A stretch of DNA of 10,436 bases from JAXHUA01 sp034189695 (GTDB taxonomy: Bacteria; Chloroflexota; Dehalococcoidia; E44-bin15), in NCBI GenBank assembly GCA_034189695.1, contig JAXHUA010000060.1, positions 1 to 10,436 on the forward strand, written 5' to 3'. Shown piece after piece: positions 1 to 4,345 of this stretch. Position 1 is the first letter of the stretch, and each line of letters starts with the position of its first letter. The position numbers were made by a program, and so were the translations under genes. The notes under the pieces are model-generated. The model searched no databases, was not told the origin of the DNA, and saw only the letters and a list, made by a program, of their open reading frames with translations.

Positions 1-56
1 CTCTCCTTCATCACCTCGGTATACTCTGTCACGCTGCCTCTACTCATGCCTCTCAT
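1..56 (-). CDS. Partial leftward ORF, probable insertion-sequence transposase N-terminus
   Basis: Only the first 18 codons are in the window, reading MRGMSRGSVTEYTEVMKE; the rest lies beyond the left edge. I recall the pattern G-S/T-V-x-E-Y-x-E-x-(M/V) near the N-terminus of integrase-core (ISNCY/IS481-like) transposases common in Chloroflexota metagenomes, but 18 residues cannot prove it. Two starts are possible, ATG at 56 or ATG at 47. The first has a weak AAAGGG ribosome site about nine bases upstream; for the second the nearest purine run is too close. A plausible promoter lies upstream on the same strand (104-131), and the 35-bp-spaced repeats between promoter and gene look like transposase-binding sites at an element end. 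If the identification is wrong, this is the start of an unknown leftward gene. Confidence 0.42.
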   Translation of the reverse strand, partial: MRGMSRGSVTEYTEVMKE

Positions 57-58
57 TG

Positions 59-115
59 GGTAACACCCTTTTTGAGGCAACGATACCCCACTCGGTAACA
101 TTTATTATGAGGCAA
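59..115. repeat. Two imperfect direct repeats, exact 35-bp period
   Basis: GGTAACA, seven variable bases, then TGAGGCAA occurs at 59-80 and again at 94-115. The two 22-base units match at 17 positions and the conserved blocks keep identical spacing. A GATAC follows each unit (82-86 and 120-124, with a 2-base shift). TGCCTC, the inverted core, also occurs at 35-40 and 47-52, inside the leftward ORF. A period of 35 bp is between three and four helical turns. Repeats of this kind just inside an insertion-sequence end usually bind the transposase; that role is inferred from position next to the transposase-like ORF. Confidence 0.6.
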
Positions 116-131
116 TTCGGATACTTGACAA
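104..131 (-). promoter_or_regulatory. Leftward promoter for the transposase-like ORF
   Basis: On the minus strand TTGTCA (126-131) and CATAAT (104-109) are separated by 16 bp, each one mismatch from the sigma70 consensus. The start would be near 97-98, giving an untranslated leader of about 40 nt before the ATG at 56. Its -35 box overlaps the -35 box of the rightward promoter at 125-153, so the two promoters could not easily be occupied together. Confidence 0.45.
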
Positions 132-153
132 TATCGGGCGATTCTGGTAGACT
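125..153 (+). promoter_or_regulatory. Rightward sigma70 promoter with extended -10, upstream of the leader RNA
   Basis: A perfect TTGACA (125-130) is followed by a 17-bp spacer and TAGACT (148-153). A TG at 145-146 gives an extended -10. Transcription should begin near 160. The same layout (TTGACA, 17 bp, TGn, -10) recurs at the tetR promoter and the hydrolase promoter in this window, which strengthens the call. The -35 box lies at the presumed insertion-sequence end and the -10 outside it, so this could be a hybrid promoter created by insertion. Confidence 0.6.
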
Positions 154-196
154 ACATGTCGCCGGCTGGCAGATAGAGTAGCGTTGGAGGTGAAGT

Positions 197-241
197 ATGA
201 AGCTCCACGCACTTCTTGGAGTTTGGCAAGTCGATGGCTAG
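197..241 (+). CDS. Possible 14-residue leader peptide
   Basis: The frame reads MKLHALLGVWQVDG then TAG. GGAGG at 186-190 lies six bases before the ATG, ideal spacing. The ribosome site pairs with 203-206 in one hairpin (181-189 with 203-210), leaving the start codon in its loop; the competing hairpin 200-207 with 217-224 would free the site. The stop codon falls two bases before the perfect hairpin at 243-261. This is the layout of a leader peptide that controls RNA folding. There is no run of one amino acid such as amino-acid operon leaders show, so if it is regulatory a stalling or initiation-based signal is more likely. A 14-codon ORF can also arise by chance. Confidence 0.35.
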   Translation: MKLHALLGVWQVDG

Positions 242-387
242 GGCCCTGCCCCGGGCAGGGCAACGACGACCCCGGCCCCGGCTCGTTGCATAAGGTTTGA
301 GGCGAGTCTCTCAGGAGGATGGAGAGACGCCCAATGCGGTGGTAAACACCGCGAGTGAGTTGGGATCGGGTACAGGGTAGACATGTG

Positions 388-421
388 AGTGGGGGGCACC
401 ACCAAGGTGCTCCCCACTTTT
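388..421 (+). terminator. Strong intrinsic (Rho-independent) terminator
   Basis: The arms 388-400 (AGTGGGGGGCACC) and 406-418 (GGTGCTCCCCACT) form a 13-bp stem with one G-U pair and a 5-nt loop (ACCAA). The run TTTT (418-421) follows directly. It ends the transcript from the promoter at 125-153 and isolates it from the tetR promoter 130 bp downstream. GGTGGT at 338-343 could pair with ACCACC at 398-403 at the tip of this stem, a possible but short antiterminator pairing. Confidence 0.85.
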
Positions 422-473
422 GTGCTGTGCGGTACATGACCCGTTCGGACCCGCCACCACCTCCGCCCCCTGG

Positions 474-502
474 GTGACGGCCTTCGGTCGCGGCCGCGTC
501 AC
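474..502. other. Bulged hairpin in the gap between terminator and tetR promoter
   Basis: GTGAC plus GGCC (474-482) pair with GGCC and GTCAC (492-495 and 498-502), leaving a two-base bulge and a 9-nt loop. No T-run follows, so it is not a terminator. Apart from this and the tetR promoter I see nothing in 422-612. Confidence 0.3.
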
Positions 503-550
503 GACGTGTTGCCATCTTCCCTCCCCCGCGGTGCCCAGAACGCGCATTTG

Positions 551-579
551 TTGACACGCTGTGCACGCTGTGCTATTGT
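551..579 (+). promoter_or_regulatory. Promoter of the tetR-exporter operon
   Basis: TTGACA (551-556), a 17-bp spacer and TATTGT (574-579) with TG at 571-572 make an extended -10 promoter. The start is expected near 586, inside the TetR-type palindrome, leaving a leader of only about 27 nt before the tetR ATG. RNA polymerase and the repressor would therefore compete for the same DNA. Confidence 0.8.
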
Positions 580-582
580 TGG

Positions 583-606
583 AACTGACCGACCAGTCGG
601 TCAGTT
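583..606. promoter_or_regulatory. TetR-family operator, 11+11 bp palindrome
   Basis: The arm AACTGACCGAC (583-593) is repeated perfectly inverted at 596-606 around a 2-bp centre (CA). The GACCGAC/GTCGGTC core is typical of TetR-family operators. It covers the predicted +1 and ends six bases before the tetR start codon, so autorepression of the whole operon is the natural reading. I saw no second copy elsewhere in the window. Confidence 0.88.
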
Positions 607-612
607 TGCGCC

Positions 613-1209
613 ATGGACAGACCGCTCAGAAGGAAGGATATTCCAGCCCAGCGGCGGGAGCAGATACTGGAGGCGGCCGCCGAGCTCTTCTCCCGTGGCG
701 GCTATCAGGGCGTGACCGTCGATGCCATCGCCGAGCGGGCCGGCGTGAGCAAGGGCAACGTCTACTGGTACTTCAACTCCAAGAGGGAGATACTCAAGTC
801 GCTGGTGGACGACTTCTACCGGCGTCTCGGCGCGCCGCTGGAGGAGATTCTCCAGAGCGACGCGCCTCCCCGCGAGAAGCTGCGTTCCCTTACCACCACC
901 TTCCTGGGGGCCGCCGAGGCCAACAAGGAGGCGATGATGCTCATGCTTCAGATCGCGGCACAGCCGGAGCTTCTGGAGACGGTCCTCGCCGAGGCTTCCG
1001 GCTGGTTGAGGGACTACGTCGATACGCTGTCGCGGCTCTTCGCCGAGATGGGTGAGGAGAGGCCGCGGGACGTGGCCAGCGCCTACGTGGCGGTGATGGA
1101 CGGGCTCATGGGTCACGTGGCGACCGCCTCCGACGTCTACGACACAGCGGGCATCATGGCGGTTCTCGAAGAGCGGTTCATCGACTACAGGAGGCCAGCG
1201 GATGATTAG
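613..1209 (+). CDS. TetR/AcrR-family transcriptional repressor
   Basis: This 198-residue protein has the normal TetR length. Residues about 11-57 form the DNA-binding domain: Q-I-L-E-A-A-A-E-L-F, then G-Y-Q-G-V-T-V-D-A-I-A-E-R-A-G-V-S-K-G, and the closing helix with Y-W-Y-F-N-S-K-R-E-I-L at 51-61. The remaining all-helical part (about 65-198) is the dimer and ligand domain, whose ligand cannot be read from sequence. The start at 613 is the only one that keeps the usual short N-terminal arm, and it lies just after the operator. There is no good Shine-Dalgarno sequence, so translation may be weak. The last eight bases overlap the ATPase gene. It most likely represses itself and the two transporter genes and releases the operator when it binds the exported compound or a related signal. 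Confidence 0.96.
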   Translation: MDRPLRRKDIPAQRREQILEAAAELFSRGGYQGVTVDAIAERAGVSKGNVYWYFNSKREILKSLVDDFYRRLGAPLEEILQSDAPPREKLRSLTTTFLGAAEANKEAMMLMLQIAAQPELLETVLAEASGWLRDYVDTLSRLFAEMGEERPRDVASAYVAVMDGLMGHVATASDVYDTAGIMAVLEERFIDYRRPADD

Positions 1210-1933
1210 GCTGGCTTCAGGCCGCGCCAACAGCCACATTCTCCAGATGAGGAACGTATCTCGGTTCTACCGCATGGGGAACGTGAAGGTGCGCGCTCTC
1301 AAACACGTGTCGCTCGACGTGGCCCGTGGGCAGTTCGTGGTCATTCTGGGGCCCAGCGGCTCGGGCAAGACGACGCTGCTCAATATGGTCGGCGGTCTCG
1401 ATTCCCCCACGTCGGGGAAGATCAGGGTGGGAGGGACGGTAATCACGTCGCTGGGCGAAGGGGGCCTCACGCTCTACAGGCGTGACCGCATCGGCTTCGT
1501 CTTTCAGTTCTTCAATCTGGTGCCAACGTTGACGGCGAGGGAGAACATCGAGTTCGCCGCCGAGCTGGTCCGCCGGCCTCTCGACCCCATGAAGGCCCTC
1601 CATGCTGTCGGCCTGAGGAGACGGGCCGACCACTACCCCAGCGAGCTCTCCGGCGGGGAGCAGCAGCGGGTGGCCATCGCCAGGGCGCTGGTGAAGGACC
1701 CGCCGATACTGCTCTGCGATGAGCCAACTGGCGAGCTTGATTTCGAGACGGGCAAGCGCATCCTCACCGTTCTACGGAACATCAAAGAGGCCCGGCACAA
1801 GACGGTGCTTCTCGTTACCCATAACTCCGCCATTGCCGACATCGCCGACCGCGTCATCCCCCTTCGCAGCGGGGAGATCGTCGATGACCACCGCAATGAC
1901 TCACCCGTGGCTCCCAAGAGCCTGAGGTGGTAG
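1202..1933 (+). CDS. ABC exporter ATP-binding protein, LolD/MacB type
   Basis: A 243-residue ATPase of the COG1136 group that powers FtsX-type permeases. Visible motifs are Walker A GPSGSGKTT (50-58), Q-loop Q102 in F-Q-F-F-N-L, signature LSGGEQQR (149-156), Walker B ending in D173-E174 with D-E-P-T-G, D-loop E-L-D (178-180) and the H-loop H207 in V-T-H-N-S. The Leu-Ser-Gly-Gly-Glu-Gln-Gln-Arg signature and Pro-Thr-Gly-x-Leu-Asp are characteristic of this subgroup. The start at 1202 is supported by AGGAGG at 1189-1194, seven bases upstream; an internal ATG at 1247 has no ribosome site. The gene overlaps tetR by eight bases and the permease start region, so the three are translationally coupled. 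The product should sit at the inner face of the membrane as a dimer with the permease. Confidence 0.97.
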   Translation: MIRLASGRANSHILQMRNVSRFYRMGNVKVRALKHVSLDVARGQFVVILGPSGSGKTTLLNMVGGLDSPTSGKIRVGGTVITSLGEGGLTLYRRDRIGFVFQFFNLVPTLTARENIEFAAELVRRPLDPMKALHAVGLRRRADHYPSELSGGEQQRVAIARALVKDPPILLCDEPTGELDFETGKRILTVLRNIKEARHKTVLLVTHNSAIADIADRVIPLRSGEIVDDHRNDSPVAPKSLRW

Positions 1934-1938
1934 ACGTC

Positions 1939-4311
1939 GTGAGCATGCTCCATCGCAAGCTCCTCCGTGACCTGTCGGCGTCGAAGTGGTTGTTCGTGGC
2001 GGTGACTGCGGTCATCGCTCTGGGCGTGGCGTTCTTCGGCGCCTCCTACCTGGGCTACAGCAACCTGAAGACCTCCTATGACTACACCCATGACACCCTC
2101 CGCTTCGCCGATTTCACCGTGAAGGTGGTACAGGCCCCCGGCGATGTGGTCGAGGAGCTTGAGTCGCTCCCTGGCGTCGACGCCGTCAGCGCCAGGCTGA
2201 ACTACGACATGGCACTCACCCTTCCCGGCGACGAGGAGAAGCGCGTGCTGGCGCGGGTCATATCGCTGCCCTCTGACGCCCGCCCCGCAGTCAACGACGT
2301 CAAGGTGGAGGAAGGCCGGTACTTCGAAGCGGGCGAGACCGACGCCATGCTGGTGGAGAACAGCTTCGCCGACTATCACGGGCTCGAGGCGGGGGACACG
2401 CTGTATCTCACTGCGGACGGCCAGGAGGTCGCCTTTGCGGTTGCCGGGCTCATCACCAGCCCGGAGTATATCTGGGCGGCGAAGAACCTCCAGGAGGTGT
2501 TCACCACCGCTGAGACCTTCGGCGTGCTCTTCGTCGCCCACGAAGCCGTGACCGACCTGATGGGCATTCCCGTCGTCAATGAGTTCTGCTTCCTCGTTGA
2601 TGAGGATGCCGACCGGGACGCTGTCGTGGATGACGTGGAGGAGCTGCTAGAGCCGTACTACGTCACCGAGATCGTCCCGCGTGAAGAGCAGCCGAGCAAC
2701 CTGATGCTCTCCCAGGACCTGGAGGGATTCGGAGAGATAGCGGAGGTGTTCCCGCTCCTCTTCCTCATCGTGGGCGCGCTGGCGACTTACATTCTTCTCA
2801 CCAGGGTCGTGTACCGGCAGAGGGCGCAGGTCGGGCTGATGCGCGCGGTGGGCTACTCCCGGCGCCAGGTGCTCCTTCACTATCTTGGTTTCGCGCTCGT
2901 TATCGGCGTTGCGGGAGCCCTGGTGGGCACACTCGCGGGCTACCTCCTGTCCGAGCTCGTGACCAGCCTCTACGTCGGGTTCCTCAACCTTCCCTACATC
3001 AGGACGGAGGTGGGCTGGGAGGAATGGGTGGCGATCGAGGAGGGCCTGCTGATCGGCATCCTCCCCTGTGTCGTGGCCGGAATACTGCCCGCCTTCAGCG
3101 CCTCCCGTCTGGTTCCCGCCGAGGCGATGCGCACGCCGCCGCCGGCCGCGGGCAGGAAGATACTGCTGGAGCGTCTCTTCCCGTCCATCTCGCACCTGTC
3201 CGCCACCTGGAAGGTCCCGCTGCGCAACATCTTCCGCACGCGGCGCCGCAGCCTGTACACCGTCACCGGCATCGCCTTCGGCGTGAGCCTGATGCTGGTG
3301 TCGGCCGCCTTCATCGACACCGTGGACTACTTCGTTGGCATGCAGTTCGACGATGTGCAGAGGTACGATGCCCGCATCGACTTCGCTCAACCGCAGCCGC
3401 TGGCACTGGTGGACGAGGTCGAGGGATGGACGGAGACAGGCGACGTTGAACCCGTTCTCCAGGTTCCGGTAAGGCTGGATAACGGCTCCGAGAGCGTGAC
3501 GACGCTCCTGCTGGGGCTGCCGCAGGACGGCGATATGTTCGGCGTCTATTCCACGGAGGGCGACGGGCTTGCCGTGGACGGGGAAGGGGTCTACCTCAGC
3601 GAGGGGTTGAGGAAGACGCTGGACGTGGACGTTGGCGACACGGTCGACGTGCGGTCAGCCGCGGCCGTCACCGAGCTTGAAGTGGCCGGCATCGCCAGGC
3701 AGTCCATGGGCGCGTACGCCTACTCCAGTCTGGGCCAGGCCCAGTCTGTGGCCGGCGTGGAGGACGTGCTCAACGGCCTCATGGTCGGTGTCGAGCCGCA
3801 GTACACCGACTCCGCCGTGCGGGAGCGGGCCTACCAGATGCCCGGGGCGACCTCCGTCGAGCTGACGTCGGAGACCTACGAGATGGTCGAGGAACTGATG
3901 GGGTTCATGCGCGGCATGATGTACGTAATGCTTGGCTTCGGAGCAGTCATGGCCTTCGCCATCGTCTTCACCGTCGTGTCCATCAACATCATCGAGCGCA
4001 GCCGGGAGATCGCCACCATGCGCACGCTGGGGGAGGGGAAGGGCAGGATCGCGCTGATGATCACGGTGGAGAACCTGCTGGTCGGTCTGGCGGGGCTGAT
4101 ACCGGGCATCCCGCTCGGCTACGCGCTGGCCCTGTCGATCTTCCGACTCGTCGAGACCGACATGTTCTCCCTCACGCTGGCGGTGTTCCCCCGCACCTAC
4201 ATACTGACTGCCGGCATCGTGATACTGATTATGCTCGTGTCCCAGCTTCCAGGGATACGCCAGGTCAACAACCTCAACCTGCCGAGGGTCACTAAGGAAC
4301 AGGTGACCTAG
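1939..4311 (+). CDS. FtsX/MacB-family ABC permease, duplicated 4+4 TM form
   Basis: About 790 residues made of two tandem FtsX units. Each has one membrane helix, a large extracytoplasmic domain, then three helices: TM at about 17-40, 269-290, 316-342, 368-388, then 439-459, 660-684, 710-734, 753-773. External domains lie at about 41-265 and 460-655. The cytoplasmic loop motif of FtsX permeases appears twice, around R-x-x-x-V-G-L-M-R-A-V-G-Y (293-311) and E-R-S-R-E-I-A-T-M-R-T-L-G (686-704). This single-chain form replaces a homodimer or heterodimer of 4-TM permeases. The start is uncertain: GTG 1927 extends the ORF but overlaps the ribosome site GAGGTGG (1924-1930); GTG 1939 has ideal spacing and is used here; ATG 1945 is also possible. 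Substrate unknown: drug, lipid or peptide export are all compatible, and no periplasmic adaptor gene is present. Confidence 0.95.
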   Translation: MSMLHRKLLRDLSASKWLFVAVTAVIALGVAFFGASYLGYSNLKTSYDYTHDTLRFADFTVKVVQAPGDVVEELESLPGVDAVSARLNYDMALTLPGDEEKRVLARVISLPSDARPAVNDVKVEEGRYFEAGETDAMLVENSFADYHGLEAGDTLYLTADGQEVAFAVAGLITSPEYIWAAKNLQEVFTTAETFGVLFVAHEAVTDLMGIPVVNEFCFLVDEDADRDAVVDDVEELLEPYYVTEIVPREEQPSNLMLSQDLEGFGEIAEVFPLLFLIVGALATYILLTRVVYRQRAQVGLMRAVGYSRRQVLLHYLGFALVIGVAGALVGTLAGYLLSELVTSLYVGFLNLPYIRTEVGWEEWVAIEEGLLIGILPCVVAGILPAFSASRLVPAEAMRTPPPAAGRKILLERLFPSISHLSATWKVPLRNIFRTRRRSLYTVTGIAFGVSLMLVSAAFIDTVDYFVGMQFDDVQRYDARIDFAQPQPLALVDEVEGWTETGDVEPVLQVPVRLDNGSESVTTLLLGLPQDGDMFGVYSTEGDGLAVDGEGVYLSEGLRKTLDVDVGDTVDVRSAAAVTELEVAGIARQSMGAYAYSSLGQAQSVAGVEDVLNGLMVGVEPQYTDSAVRERAYQMPGATSVELTSETYEMVEELMGFMRGMMYVMLGFGAVMAFAIVFTVVSINIIERSREIATMRTLGEGKGRIALMITVENLLVGLAGLIPGIPLGYALALSIFRLVETDMFSLTLAVFPRTYILTAGIVILIMLVSQLPGIRQVNNLNLPRVTKEQVT

Positions 4312-4345
4312 CGTGTGGCGGCTCTGCCTGAAGCGGCCCCTCCCG

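Larger units (their letters stand above)
160..421 (+). ncRNA. Candidate structured RNA or attenuator leader, unknown family
   Basis: A consensus promoter just upstream and an intrinsic terminator at the end bracket about 260 nt with no ordinary protein gene. Helices that can be drawn are: 181-189 with 203-210 (8 bp, one bulge) or, exclusively of it, 200-207 with 217-224 (8 bp, one G-U); 243-250 with 254-261 (8 bp, perfect); 260-266 with 283-289 (7 bp, sharing two bases with the previous helix); 301-303 plus 306-312 with 322-331 (10 bp, 2-nt bulge); 336-341 with 347-352 (6 bp, loop GUAAA); and the terminator 388-418. A 14-codon ORF with a good ribosome site sits at 197-241. I compared it from memory with RNase P, SRP RNA, tmRNA, 6S, T-box, glycine and cobalamin riboswitches and found no convincing match. 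It could be a small RNA or a leader whose read-through reaches tetR. Confidence 0.5.

Noticed and set aside
306..315. CTCTCAGG, as found in glycine riboswitches
   Set aside because: The other conserved blocks (CCGAAGG, GGACAGAG) are absent and the segment is explained by a simple hairpin with 322-331.
336..353. Resemblance of GCGGTGGTAAACACCGCG to the T-box core
   Set aside because: The T-box core needs GGTGGNACCGCG uninterrupted; here four extra bases make a self-paired hairpin, and the stem I motifs and tRNA-related gene are missing.
154..386. ACATGT at 154-159 and 381-386 as the closing helix of the RNA
   Set aside because: The predicted transcription start near 160 falls after the first copy, so it would not be in the transcript; the pairing may be chance.
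105..566. 153-codon minus-strand ORF (and 311-547) over the leader RNA region
   Set aside because: Low-complexity Gly/Arg-rich product that runs against the promoter, terminator and operator seen on this stretch.
1633..2541. 302-codon minus-strand ORF across the ATPase-permease junction, with similar frames at 601-1239, 2647-3390 and 3655-4461
   Set aside because: These lie opposite the overlapping tetR-ATPase-permease operon and show no ribosome site or family motif.
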